Positions 35,890-48,410 of a stretch of DNA of 64,000 nt are shown one piece after another (the stretch's first letter is position 1; the number at the start of each line of letters is the position of its first letter). Origin of the DNA: Margaritifera margaritifera. Lineage: Eukaryota; Mollusca; Bivalvia; Unionida; Margaritiferidae. The stretch spans positions 2,381,001-2,445,000 of the forward strand of contig JAQPZY010001660.1 of assembly GCA_029931535.1 (NCBI GenBank), read 5' to 3'. The notes beneath the pieces were generated by a model. The model had not been told where the DNA came from. It searched no databases and was given only the letters and a program-made list of their open reading frames with translations. Position numbers and translations under genes: made by a program.

Positions 35890-36440
35890 TTTGCCACAAA
35901 GAATTTGTTGATAAATGAAAGCACGCACACCACACGGCATCCAAAATTCCAAGGAATCTTCTCATCTTGTGGAATCAGTTCTTTTAATTGTACTTGGTAA
36001 TCCACTAAGTCTTCAACAGTGTCATTCACTTTCTTTCATGGAATTTGGTTTAACACTGATGACAGAAGTCGTGGCATGTCAAGTCTGATAATGTCTTCGC
36101 AATTGATCAATGTCTGACCATTTGAAAAGTTTCAAAGTAAGTCTTTATATAACATTTAGATACCAATGATTAAAATGTCTATGCCGTTTCGTATACAATT
36201 GCTCTTTGTGTTTCATTTGAATCTGTACAAAATAGTTGCAAATGCGTTCTCGCCGCTCATGAGGGAGATTATGAATGTGCTCCTCTAAACTCTACATTTA
36301 CAGGAATGTTCTCTGATCATATGAACATTTTCAAACTAATCAGCATTGTTATAACATTCAGATACCAATGGTTAAAACATCTATATAGTAGAGAATTAAA
36401 TTGTTCTTTTTGTAAACAGTAATTTTTCAAATGTCACAAA
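35890..36440 (-). pseudogene. Two F-box-like cargo gene copies of element A, inverted
   Basis: On the minus strand, near 36285-36240, one copy reads 'SLEEHIHNLPHERRERI', matching 'SLEEHIQNLPLELRERV' at 49820 in element B. DNA similarity ('cattggtatctaaatgtt', 'tggtcagacattgatc', 'tgccacgact') continues leftward to about 35890, and a second partial copy lies to the right near 36300-36400. The order and tandem state match element B but the orientation relative to the polymerase is reversed. Confidence 0.6.
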
Positions 36441-36789
36441 CGTGAAACTTTTTTTTTATTGGTACGAATATGTTACCCACAAGGTTTCGTGTAGGTATAT
36501 CATACTATCAAAAGGTTTTCTTAATAATAAAAGAAATTTGTAAAAACAAAAAATGTTGCGTATCATTTGTAATAAAATGATTATTAGTGGTAAAAAAAAT
36601 CGATTAATTCTAAAGTATAAACTAGATATATTGGCAATTCTGCTAGTGGTCAAAGCTTAGAGGGGTTGTAGGTCGAGAAAAAATATAAAAGGAATGGATA
36701 TGCGAAAAGTCTAGTCCACGGAAATTGATATGTGAAAATTCTACTTTCAGTAAGTAAGTAGTATATGTGAATTCTGGCCACTAGTTAAT

Positions 36790-37010
36790 TTAAAATATGG
36801 GAATTTAACATTAAGGCTATAAGTTTTGGTTTGGGGTCTCGATGACCTCTAACGTGAAATGTAATTTTAAAAATGTCCATAGGTTTAACATTATGGATCT
36901 ATATGTCCTCTAACGTGAAATGTAATGTTGCAAAATGTCCAATATTATGGTTCTCTATGCCCTCTAAAAGGAAATTTAATGTTAAAACTACACTTTCTAA
37001 CCAATATACC
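36790..37010 (+). repeat. Terminal-repeat-like segment of the Polinton family
   Basis: Three rounds of 'acgtgaaatgtaatgtt' / 'aaaatgtccat' / 'aacattatgg' match the inner part of the left terminal repeat of element B (42400-42480) in the same orientation. It probably derives from a terminal repeat displaced when element A was rearranged. Confidence 0.55.
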
Positions 37011-38180
37011 AAAATCCAGTCAGTGTCACAAGTTTATAGAGAGCTCTAAAACAGGCTGTTGTGTTGTGTACAGATCATTTACACATTTTAAATAAAGTTA
37101 TAAATACTTTATACTTGATGTACTGAATTTGTTTACAGATATAATTGTAAACATAAATGAAATACACAGGCATGATCAGTTTTTGTAACAGTGACCTTGA
37201 TCCCTAGAGATTAATTCTCATATCATTACGTTTCATTTCTGGTGAATAACTCCAGTTGTAGTGAATATATTTCAATCCAACTTGATACATAGTGTTCCCT
37301 AAGGCTAAGAAAGAACCTTACCAAACTTGATGTCAGTTGGTACGAGGCAAGATCACAGTCTTTAAATAGATTTTGTCTTAAAAAATGTTTGCGGGTAATA
37401 ACTTCAGTACTACACACCGAATGTTTACAAAAGTTTGAACATATATTCGCGTGAAGAACTAATAATATTGCATAGGGTACTTCAAGATCAAGGTCACCGT
37501 TGGTACAAATACTATGACAATATGACTATCCATTTAGACAAAAGTAGCTATAACAAGAACAACAATTTGGCCATACATATGTAATATATTCAATCTTTAA
37601 TGATACAAATAGTTTTAGTTAAATATGCGTGTACAAAAAGTGAATTGATTAAGTTTTCTAATACTTGGGGATGAACATAGAGGGTCGCTCGCCGATGGTC
37701 ATACTGCCTCATAGCGATTGCCAAAATGGATGAAACCATCGGGTTATGCTGAAAAGTACATCCCCTACGGAGTCATACGTCTAAAGTGAAACACCTTGTA
37801 TCTTTTTATGTGTGTGCGTGCAACTGCAGTGTATATTTGTATACATGCGACTATAATGTCTCTGTAACTATTTTTGTCATATTTCTAAATATTTGCTTGA
37901 TACAAAATCTCCCAAAGGAGGAAATAAAGGTTAATGAGTAAATGATCAACCTATACATAAATATCACTAATACCAGCTGTTTTAGAGAAAAACAAGTTGA
38001 TGCGATCATCATTTCAGAATAAGAAGAGACCACATAAAAATGGCTTCCATAGTAACCATATCTGATATCCGATGGGTATTGTTTCCGTCTAGGATTACCT
38101 CAACATCAGGGCAAACTTTGCATAGAATTTAATTCTTTTTTTCCAGGTATCTTATGTGCGGCCTGAAAAAACTAATCCTG
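37011..38180. other. Intergenic DNA
   Basis: No gene recognised. Around 37190-37560 the phrase pattern 'gtgaccttgatccctagag' and 'aaggtcaccgttggtac' resembles mollusc intergenic repeats, but I cannot delimit a unit. Confidence 0.4.
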
Positions 38181-38305
38181 GCGAATTAGCAATTTTCGTC
38201 GGTTCCGTTTGGGTTCGGGGTGAGGTGGGATGTGGATTGGGTGCGAATTAGCAATTTTCGTCGGTTCCGTTTGGGTTGGGGTGTGGTGGGATGTGGATTG
38301 GCTGC
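38181..38305. repeat. 62-bp tandem duplication
   Basis: 'GCGAATTAGCAATTTTCGTC' starts at 38181 and again at 38243; both copies continue through 'ggttccgtttgggtt' to 'gggatgtggattgg' and are nearly identical, so the duplication is recent. Confidence 0.95.
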
Positions 38306-38488
38306 GTGTGAGGGTGGGGGTGATTATTCTCTTCACAGTCGATTGTATGAAGAAAAAACTCATATATTGACGCTTACAATCAGTTCTTTCATCTAGTTCC
38401 TCTTGTTTTACATATAATGAATGTTATACATTCACTCTCTTTTGCTATTCATAAACTACAATGCTACAAGGTTCACTTCAACAATCCC

Positions 38489-38491
<3 letters not shown>

Positions 38492-38576
<85 letters not shown>
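38492..38576. repeat. (CA)n then (CT)n microsatellite
   Basis: About 27 CA units followed by about 15 CT units, the reverse order of that at 35009-35102. Confidence 0.95.
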
Positions 38577-38578
<2 letters not shown>

Positions 38579-40240
38579 AGTTTGAGGTGAATCTCTTTCG
38601 ATAAAAGTCCTTGCAGATAACCTACTGGATTGTTTTTATAGTAGCACTTTAGGCCAGGGTCCAAATAAGGCTTTCATAGCACGCATACTCCCCTATTCCC
38701 CTCTCCCTCCCCCCCACCCCCATCTATGTTTGTTCATATTTTTAACGTTGGAATAGTGTAAAGGAAACATATGTTGAGCAAGTGTGGTAATTAGCAACAC
38801 GCGTAACTGCAGTATGGCTGATTATTAGAAATTACAGACAATGAGGTTATTTCCACTGATTTTTTGTGAATTCTGCTGATAACCCTTCATATAATTTATA
38901 TATTTCTTCAAAATTACAAATCGGAGATCAGGTCTGAGTGGTATGGTACTTTGACTTAACAAAAGTTTCTCTCGTACATAATGCACTAAGTAAATTTATA
39001 AAGGATGCAAGCCGAGTATTAACGCATGCTAACACACATTTGGTTTGTTTGGTTTTTTTTCTTATTTATTTTTTCTTATTTTTTTTTTTTTCTTTATCTG
39101 ATTCAGCAAGTTGGTGGATATAGCCGTGGAGATGATTATGGTCAAGGCCAGTTAAAGTTTTAATTATCTCTTAGTCAAATTTGCGACTATAAGAGGATAA
39201 AATATGAAATAGGCTGAAGGCCCAAGTCACATTGGTAGGCTTGCAGAGGACGTTTCATATATGCTAGGATATGGGAAGTCGATCTAGCATGAAAGTCGAT
39301 CTATTTGTTCGGAGAGTCAGTGTTCATGAGCCCAAGAAATAGTTAAACATTCCTTAAGTTAATTCCATGTTCCCTCAAAATAGAGTGCACACTAGTCCAT
39401 AACGCAGCACAAGTTGAAAGGTCAAATCCGACCTTCTCCTTGTACCCCAATCTCTATCACAAATGGAAAACGAATTCATGCAAACAGTGTCCAAGGGAGA
39501 AAAAGGAATCGGATCTTAGTGATGGGGACCCACTCTTTTTCATACCAGCAGATGGTCTGTATCCAAAAGGTCAAGTTCAAGCTGTAGATAGGGAAAAAAA
39601 ATCTGTAACTTGAATTTAAATTTTACATTCAACTGCACTTATTTAATCTTAGTTAGTCTAATATCTCTCCGCTTAAAAACATTAAACCCTACTATAAGCA
39701 TAGTGTTGTATTTCGAGGTATTGAGTTTGATACGAGTACAGTGAATTCAGAACCCCTTTTCCATTCTGCCGTAGTCGCGCTTTTTTTGTGTTTATTTTTG
39801 TTTTCCCCAGAATCCTAAAAAGTCCTCGAAAGTATTATGAAAGCATTAGTTAACAAAATTGTTAACTCCCAATGAAATCCATCGATACATTTTTAACGTC
39901 ATTTGCTCACTCTTATTACAGCACCACAAAAATCAAACCTGAAAATATGCTAACATTTTCATAATAATCTATATGAAAATACAACCTAGGTAAAACACAC
40001 ACTTAATTATATTTACCCAAAAAAAATTTCAAAGTATGCTGCACATTTTACATATTTTAATGTAAGTCTGCGAGGGAAGGAGAGAAATGGATGGATGAAG
40101 GGAGGGATGGAGCTATGGATTGCGAGATTGATTGATGGATGGCTGGTAAAATATACTTAACCTAATATACGTTAACAAGGATTATACCCCAGGTCTTTTG
40201 TTTAAGCCAGGCTTTTCTGATTTGTAAACCTCTTCAAGAA
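38577..40240. other. Intergenic DNA
   Basis: No gene recognised. Long T-rich run at 39053-39092 and GGAT/GATG-rich simple sequence at 40080-40145. Confidence 0.4.
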
Positions 40241-40244
40241 AAAA

Positions 40245-40400
40245 GGGAGCAGCGGTGGTACAGTTGGTAGAGTGTCGGACTTGTATTCCAAGGGCAAGCC
40301 CAGGTCGGCTGTCTCAGTGTGTCCATTTCATTGGCACGATATAGCCAATGTTGTGTTAAATGTGCTGTTAAAGCCCACAAAAACATAACAAAACATTTCT
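40245..40400 (+). mobile_element. tRNA-derived SINE fragment
   Basis: 'AGCAGCGGTGGTACAGTTGG' followed by 'AGAGTGTCGGACTTGTATTC' has the A-box and anticodon-region layout of a tRNA-derived SINE. The B box ('AGGTCGGCTGT') is degenerate. A tRNA-unrelated body follows ('gttaaatgtgctgttaaagccc'). Not a functional tRNA gene. Confidence 0.65.
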
Positions 40401-42339
40401 GGAAATAATAATTGTACTTTCAGGCTGTGATGACGGGGATTTTTGGAAACGGATGGCATTGCTGTCTGTAAGCCCATAAACCACTGTCGAGGCGGCTGAA
40501 TAAGAAACAAAGAAATTATATTTTTTTTAAACTCGGCGTTACCAGAAGACGACAATAGATAAAAAAGGAGATAAATGGAATAAAACCTATCTTAATATAT
40601 CAATACCGCAATAAGATAAACAAAAATTAAAAATTAGAGAAAAGTGACTGTCTAAGGAAGAAAAAAATGTAGATAAATTTAAGAGAAAGGAAAATCAGAC
40701 TCAGGCTGTATATAATAGCTTTTTTGGAAAAGGGAGGGGGTAGGGGTGCGGAATATGGGAGGTTGTTCCATAGAAAAGAAAATGCAAAATATCTTGTAAA
40801 GGAAAGCCACCGGCAACTGCTTGTGACAAATCATTTTATTAAACGTAAAATGTGTCTATTTTTCCTTTTAAGCAATTTTGTTAGAGACATTTTCTCTATC
40901 TCTTTTGAACAATCGATAACTTTCTTGACGCAAAGGATGTCGTCATATTTGTAAACTCTTCACCTGTGAAAGCAGTAATTGTCCGCACTTGTAACGTTGT
41001 TAACCCTTAGGACTCACAGTACTAATTCAACTCCCATAGTAAACCTATGGACAAACCATGATATTAAAAAATCAAAAGCTTTAAATTTCTAAATGCTCAG
41101 GATCAAAGCTATATTTCTCAGTATAGACCCATTCTTAATGTGAGCGTCTGTGTGGAGAAAACGATATGTCCCGCAGCATTTGTTTGATCTACCGATCTGA
41201 TCATCAAGCGGCCATTTCCGTCTTTCCAACTTGACGGAAAAGGCAGAGGGATGTTCCGCTGTTTCATCTCTATGTGCATGACACGTGTTATCCATTCTGT
41301 GCCTAATGAATCAGGTTCTTCGTTCATTGTTGAGTGTTCCTAAGTCTGTAAAAATGCTCATATTTACAGTTACAGATAGAACAAGCTCTCAAAAGATCTT
41401 TTTATTTAAATTTTACTTTTTATTATTAACAAGTTGTTGACCACCAAACCCGTATATACTCTCTTTTATCTTTACCCATTTCTTGACTGGTTCACAGTTG
41501 TTCCATATCATTAGTACCGTTAGTTCAATTACCTATACCAGTTCATATACAAATTGTCACTTTGTTTAAAGTGACTTTAGTTTTGATAGTTGTTGCAAAA
41601 TTTAGATTCAGTGTGGATATAATTAAATTTCATATGAACATGAATACGTCTTAGCAGTATCTGGAGCAGCTACACTTCGCGTAGCGTAATAACTTTAGCA
41701 CCGATGTTTAGCTCAGAGGTTTGACGTTTTAGGCCTATGTCAAATTTGACTCACTATCCCACCTGTAGGAGGAACGCTGGCCATGGCCATGATCGCGCCT
41801 GCTTAATTTGCAAGTGCAACAGGCTGACTGGAATACTGCCCTCTCATTGGTCGCCTGAAAATTAGGTTATCAGTAGGCGGTCCATAATTTGCATGTGCTT
41901 TCGCGTTGTGTATGTCGCATGGTTTAAATCAATCGGATAATTTTGATTTGGTTTGGGTAGTAAGCGTTTCATATTCTAATCTTTGAAAGTGAATAATGTC
42001 CATGTCCAGTTGAAAATTCACATAGAAGATGTCATTAAAATTTTACTGGTAAACAAGAAAAACGAGGACCTTTATACTGTCATTTTCAGCTTAGAGGTCA
42101 AATATGGTGGTTTCTATTTAAACCTATTATTTAATCTTCCATTACTGAAAACCCCATATTCCTTGTTATTATAAATTTGTATGGTATCGTTTACGAATAA
42201 TTGCGCTTAAAAGTATAATCCTTACAAAAGTTGGTGCGTTTATTACCTGCCCCTGATATGCACGTGGAAGTGACGTATCAATAGACCAAAGAATCGCAAA
42301 TGTAGAGATCAAAGAGTTGGGAAATTGAACAGGTGATGA
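40401..42339. other. Intergenic DNA left of element B
   Basis: No gene recognised. The ORFs near 40724-40954 and 41089-41327 show no domain and no repeat kinship. Confidence 0.4.
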
Positions 42340-42730
42340 AACGAACGGGAATTAACCGTACGCCGTAGGTATACATTGAGCGCCACACTGACCCCTTACC
42401 GGAATGGTAATGTTTAAAATGTCCATAGGCTTGACATGTGGGGTATACTCTGGTCCAGTATGTGAAATGTAATGTTAACTTGTGGACCGTTATAGACCGT
42501 TTCGATGTTGAAAAATATCTGGCCATCTTGTGAATGGTAATGTAAAATTTTGAGATACGATCCAACATACTTTTTGATATACCATCCAACACATACTTTT
42601 TGATATACTATCTTGCACATATTTTTGATATACTATCCAACACCCATTTTTTGATTACTATAGAAAGCACACTTTTTTATTAGTATCCAACACATACTTT
42701 TTAATATACTATCCGATACCCCGCGCCTGT
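42340..42730 (+). repeat. Left terminal inverted repeat of element B, with subterminal repeats
   Basis: The outer part (ACGCCGTAGGTATACATT ... GGAATGGTAATGTTTAAAAT) and the middle (GAAATGTAATGTTAACTTGT) pair with the reverse complement of 59850-60020. The inner part is a tandem run of about six copies of 'CATACTTTTTGATATACTATC(C)AACA' (42560-42720), mirrored at 59660-59830. Divergence between the two ends shows long residence in the genome. Confidence 0.85.
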
Positions 42731-42858
42731 ATACATAGTCTAGGACCGGACCTAAACGGATTGGAATGCTCCACCAATCAAAATGCGTGTGACATCATTC
42801 AGTCAGGGTGTGCTGTCTCCCTTCCAATCACAAGTAAGCGGACGCATGACGTCACTTT

Positions 42859-42860
<2 letters not shown>

Positions 42861-42936
<76 letters not shown>
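42861..42936. repeat. (TA)n microsatellite
   Basis: An uninterrupted run of about 38 AT units just inside the left terminal repeat. The predicted Ile-Tyr proteins across it are artefacts. Confidence 0.97.
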
Positions 42937-43446
42937 GCACTAACGTTCCAACGAATTACCATTGCGGAAGAGTTTAAGTTTAATACCAATGGCTAATAAA
43001 ATAATAAAATAAGTCGATGTATTGAGGTGCGCTGACGCCGACCAGTCTTATACTCGGAGTGATAGTATGACTACTACTACTACTGCTGTGGCGGGTATTC
43101 TTCCACAGGAGGATGACTCAAATTTAGCTTTGTGCGATTTCCTATCGTCTCCGCAAGCATTTTTGCGACAGTAGTACCACTTCCATCTCCTTCTCCATCA
43201 TTATCAGTGTAATGATTTTAGAAAGAAGCAGAAGGGAGAGTTGGAGAGTTGGAGAGCTTGTTGCAACGTCAGAAAGAAGGAGAACAAGTATTTCTTCTTC
43301 TTCAACAACAACAACAAGAGGAAAAAAGAAAGTGACAAGAAGAAGAGAAGAAGAAAATTTTGAACAGTGAATAGAAGGAAGAGAGTGATAACAAAACGGT
43401 TAGTCTGTTACAGTACATTTCGGTAGAGTGAAGATATCTGAGAGAT

Positions 43447-43596
43447 ATGTATCAGACTTCTTTAGCCCAACCCAAGAGAAAGAGACCTTCGCGATCAAAG
43501 AGTTCTAAACCTTCTATGACTACATCGACGTTCACCACCACTGAGACTCCAGCAGCAGCAGTTTCTACTACCACAACCACAGCAGTAGGAATATGA
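43447..43596 (+). CDS. Small basic/Thr-rich ORF of element B (uncertain)
   Basis: 49 codons: 'MYQTSLAQPKRKRPSRSK', then Ser and 'TTTETPAAAVSTTTTT'. The basic patch resembles a nuclear localisation signal. It lies in an otherwise ORF-poor 1 kb between the (TA)n tract and the zinc-knuckle gene. No homologue was recognised and it may be chance. Confidence 0.25.
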   Translation: MYQTSLAQPKRKRPSRSKSSKPSMTTSTFTTTETPAAAVSTTTTTAVGI

Positions 43597-43989
43597 CTTG
43601 GCCGTGGAAAAGGTTTAAGACAGTTACAGCTGATGAAGTCCGTAAGTTACTTTTGTTATTCCAAAAAACTCTAAGGGTCCTTTTCAGGGCCACCTATATC
43701 TGCTAGAAAGTAGATATTATTCAATGATGGTCAAATCAAATAAAACTTAAATCCCTCCATTATAAAATATGTATGTGTGAGTTGGTGAAGATCTTATCCA
43801 TACCAAAAGAAAAACTAAAGACAAAGAGACACTGTTTTTTCTTATATTCTTGTGAAATGAGAATTACAATGCAATTTCATAACACAGAACAAGCGTCCAT
43901 TTCTTTCCTTCTTTTTCTTTCTTTCTTTCTTTCTTTCTGTCTGTCTCTTTTGAATCTCTTCACTTGCATGGGTTCCTCTTCTACTTCAG

Positions 43990-44790
43990 TGTTATGTATG
44001 ATGTTTATATAATATTATAAATATTTTAGGAATTTATAAATGTTTCTTGACTTTGATATTTGCTTAAACCTTAATGTTGGGTATAGTGCTGACATATTTG
44101 TCATTGAATTAGGTTGTTTACTTAGTATTTGAGTTCAAGGACGGTTTTAGTAAACAAGTTGTTGATTCAATTTGAGGTAAAGGTTGATTTTATTTACAGA
44201 TAAAAAAAGAATTTCCTTTAGAGTTATGTATCAAAAATCATATACACCATAATATTCTAGAACATTCTGTCATGCAACCTATCTTTATATATACCAAGAT
44301 TAGTGGACAGTTTTTCAGTTTCGACCTTACCATCAGTCTTTTAAAGAGCCATTACAGTTGTGAAAAATCATTCCAAAGTCAGAGACAGGAATTATTTAAA
44401 ATATTCATTGGATGATAAAAGTGCTCATAGACATTTGGATTTTGAATTGATGATTTTGTGATCTATGTGAACTTATTTAAAGATATTCTGGAGTACTTCA
44501 TTTTGGTATATCAACACTTTAAAGACTACTGGTACATCAGGACATTAAACACTATTGTCACATCAACACATTCAAGGATACAATCATTCATTCGGAACAT
44601 TCTATATTTAGGACTTGTGATTAGGACACTTAGGATTATTGGATTATTTGGATTTTAATTCACGTTACTGTAAGTGTCTTTTGAATTTTCACTTAAATTG
44701 TCTAGAAATAAATTGCTTGTTGATTTGTACTTGATTTGTTGGTTTCACTTTCTTTCTGTTACATTTTTCTTAGATCATAGAGTTGTAACA
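43990..44790 (+). mobile_element. Solo LTR (801 bp) inserted in element B
   Basis: It starts TGTTATGTATG and ends GTTGTAACA (TG...CA with TGTTA/TAACA inverted ends) and is flanked by TCAG on both sides, a 4-bp target duplication. The 3' 480 bp matches 10835-11324. No internal retroviral genes, so it is a recombination-derived solo LTR. It interrupts the 3' part of the minus-strand zinc-knuckle gene: gene sequence resumes on both sides. Confidence 0.88.
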
Positions 44791-44799
44791 TCAGTTTCT

Positions 44800-45110
44800 T
44801 CTGCTTGTCTTGCCATCTTGAATTTCTTTACTGGTATGGGTTCTGCGTCTGAAGAATGCTCTTTCTGCTTGCTCTCTTTATTCTTGGGACACTCTGAAGA
44901 CCAATGTCTTTTTTCTTAACATTGATAACGTCTGTCTCTACTTTTGTCATGACAGACACAGCAGGTATCTTAACTTTTATCTCGAGTGGAGTACTTCGAA
45001 GTCTTATTGGAAGTGTACTTTCGAATGACGTTTGATAAATCTCTGACAAGAAGTGTGATCTGTTGTGACTTTTCAATCTTCACGCACTGAAACTGAAAGA
45101 GTGTATTCTC
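44800..45110 (-). pseudogene. CCHC zinc-knuckle protein, element B copy (split by LTR)
   Basis: The minus strand from about 45110 is homologous to 35450-35110. The second knuckle reads 'EKRHWSSECPKNKE' and is preceded by a C-Q-C run with a stop just before it. The upstream first-knuckle region reads 'CCVCHDKS' in a neighbouring frame. The 3' end continues beyond the solo LTR at about 43989-43770, where DNA again matches element A. Conservation of both knuckles in two element copies points to a real element gene with a nucleic-acid-binding product. Confidence 0.6.
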
Positions 45111-45515
45111 TTAGCGTGAGGGGGTCTCTTTATATATAGGGACAGAAATGTACCACAATCAAGTCAAATTTTGAATCAACATGAAAATATCAAACCTTGC
45201 CAACTAGAAACCAGAAGAAGTCAAGAGACGACGACGACTTTCGGTGTCATCTCATACGCTAAGTGAAGTTCTTGCTAGCAATTTTAAAGATGACATGAGT
45301 GAGTTTGAGCCAATACCATCTACCGCTACTACAAGATAAAGAGATTCACGATCAGCTAAGAAAGAAAGTCGTTAGGTAGCTCCTGAAGATTATTTTTACA
45401 TTCGACTTACCCAAAAAGTGACTTCCAGAAAATTTCGAACAAAGGCTTACACGTACACGGTGATATTTAAATAGTTCAAATCTCAAGTTCCACCAGAGAA
45501 AGCAGCAGGTTTCAT

Positions 45516-45682
<167 letters not shown>

Positions 45683-47355
45683 CATTATTAGATACATTGA
45701 AACGATTGTGCCAAGCTAAAGATGACGACCGTCGGAGACTTATCCATCAATCACGATAGTTTGAAATCTCCTGTGTGGATCGAGTTTAGTACACTGGCAG
45801 AATTAACTGCTTCCAAAATTATTGACAAAATTCAACACGTCCAACAATCGAACGACGAGTTTAACATCACCGATGGAAAAGCCACTCTTCACATGACGCA
45901 CGTTTCGCCTCCAAGAGGTCGCGGTCGACGCAAAGTGTTATCGGTGTCGCAGTACCAAAAGCAAGTATCGTTCAGATTGATAGCCATCAAGATTAAATGT
46001 GTTTATCCAGAGCCATCTTGGTGGGTCGAACTTATGCCGAGAAGAATAATAATACAGCGGAATAGAAAAGATCATGGAAATACATTACAAAATCGGACAG
46101 ACCCCCACAACGAAAAGAACCAGTAATTCTTTTGCAGCAAAGAGAACGTGTGTGGAGTTCTATACATGCAAAACTTAAAGACGTGTTGGCATCTCGTTAT
46201 ACTTTGAAACTATACCCTCAAACCGTTCGTGGAGCTCTCATGTTTCGAGGACCAGACTTCCCAGATGGAAAATACATTCACATTTATCATCATCAAGATC
46301 ATTTCGATGCTATTACAACTATCACAGGATTTATTGGATACCAATACTATTGTGAGAAATGTGACCAAGGATTTACCAGTCGGGACCAAGATATATATTG
46401 TTGAGAGAGATGTCGTGTGTATTTTGCTTTCAGACCTTGCATTCCTGAAGGAAATGAGAGAATTCATTGCTCATTTGTCAGTCCAATCTCTTACAAACAA
46501 CATCGCATGAAACAATTACATCAAGAACAGAAAAGTGCTTGCAAATTATTGAGAGTGTGTTCCACTTGAGGACATTTTGTTCGAGCTAAAAACGAAAAGT
46601 GTGTATTAGACTATCGAAAGAAGTTCATGCCTGAGAACAAAGTATCCACCATACCACCACAATCCTATCTCCCTGTTAGCTGTCGATATTTAGCCAAAGC
46701 TTTGCGCTGGCTCCTTTACTTGTGTGAAACTCAAGACAAGTGGATACACAATGCTAGGAACGGTGGAGAAAAGACAATTGGACCACTTCCGTGCATGGTT
46801 GGGATTTTAAAAAACCATTAGATGCTCTACTATTTTCAGGTATGCTTATTTCATGGATGCCCAACTTGTTTTCCTCAACAAGACCTGAAAAGTCCTTTCT
46901 AAGAGTTCACCATGGAAGATTTGTACGACCAAACATAGCAATGAAGCCATAGTTTAGAAAGTCAAGGATTCCAAGTGATAGAAATGCGGGAACACGACTA
47001 CGACCGATGATTCAAAACCGATGTGGAATTTAGACGCATTGCCAAAGAGTAAGAAGTGGTGGCCATCGAACCTTGGAATCCACGCGACAGTTTGTTTGGA
47101 GGACCAGCCAATGCTACACGCTTGTTGTACGACATGAACGAATCTCAAAGAGAACAAATCAAATACATCGATGTATGTTCCTTGTGTCCTTGGGTGTGTA
47201 AATATGCTCGATTCCCCACCGGTCATCATGAAATTTTGACAAAACACATGAACGTAGAACACATTCACCAATACGAAGGCTTGATAAAATGTAAAGTTTT
47301 CACACCGACGAACTTGTACCATCCAGTTTTACCTCATCATTGCCACGGAAAACTA

Positions 47356-48410
47356 ATGTTTCCTTTATGCCGTACGTGTGCTGAAACGTGTAATCAAGGA
47401 TACTCTTGTCACCATGGTGATCAAGAATAAGCCTTGACAGGAACGTGGGTGAGTGTTGAATTGCTTCACGGATACTACGACAGAACAATACTAACAGGAC
47501 GAAGACTCGAGTCTGGGAATTTTTTCAGGCTACTTCAATCAATTTATGAAATTGAAAGAAGAAGCTAACTTCTTGGTGTCTAACTCCAGAGAACAAAGAG
47601 AAATTCAAAGAACGGTACCAAGTCCTAGAATGCATCACCCTGGAACACGTCGAAAAGAACCATGGAAGACGATCGTTTGCTTAAGTTATGCTTAAGTGTT
47701 TGTGGGGGTAAATTGGGGGTAAAATATCGATATTGCCAAAGACGGAATACTTGGTAGATCCAAGTCGATGCTTTCAACTCATCGACGATAAGGAAAAAAT
47801 CGTTAAACACGTGGAAATCATACGAGAATATTTTATCTTGGTGAATTACAAAGTACTGGTAGTCACAGAGTTTTTAAAATTGTATTCTGGCTTGAAACAT
47901 GTTTCCTTTATGCCGTAAGTGTGCTGAAATATGTAATCAAGAACAACCTTGTCGCCACGATGATCAAGAACGAGACTTGACAGGAACGTGGGTCATTGTC
48001 GAATTGTTTTTATGCTCTCGATCGCGGATGCCATCTGTTAAAAGTATACGAAATTTGGCAAATTCCTACAACAGAGCAATACCAACAACATGACGACGAC
48101 GACTCCAGCTATCCTTCTTGGTGTCAGACTCCAGAAAACAATAAGGCATTCAAACAACGGTACCAATCCCTAGAATGCATCACTTTGGAACATGTTGAAA
48201 AAACCAAAGGAAGACGATCGTTTGCGAAAGTTAATGTTGAGTTGTTTGTGGAGAAAGTTGGTTTAACGTCCGATATTGCCAAACATATAATACTTGTTAG
48301 ATCTAAGTCAATATTTTCAACTCATGGATGACAAAAGAAAACCTATTAAACATGTGGACAACATACGTGAAGATTTGATCTTCGTAATTTATGAAGAAGT
48401 CGCAGATTTT
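47356..48410 (+). repeat. 543-bp tandem duplication within the polymerase
   Basis: 'ATGTTTCCTTTATGCCGTA' occurs at 47356 and 47899. Both copies continue with 'TCAAGAA..G..TTGACAGGAACGTGGGT' and 'GAATGCATCAC(C/T)(C/T)TGGAACA', then 'AAAGACGGAATACTTGGTAG' in copy 1 against 'AAACATATAATACTTGTTAG' in copy 2. Copy 2 runs into a (CA)n tract at about 48411. The copies differ at many sites, so the duplication is old. Confidence 0.9.

Noticed and set aside
41700..41790. tRNA-like phrase TTTAGCTCAGAGG
   Set aside because: Only an A-box-like stretch; no B box, no acceptor stem and no cloverleaf.
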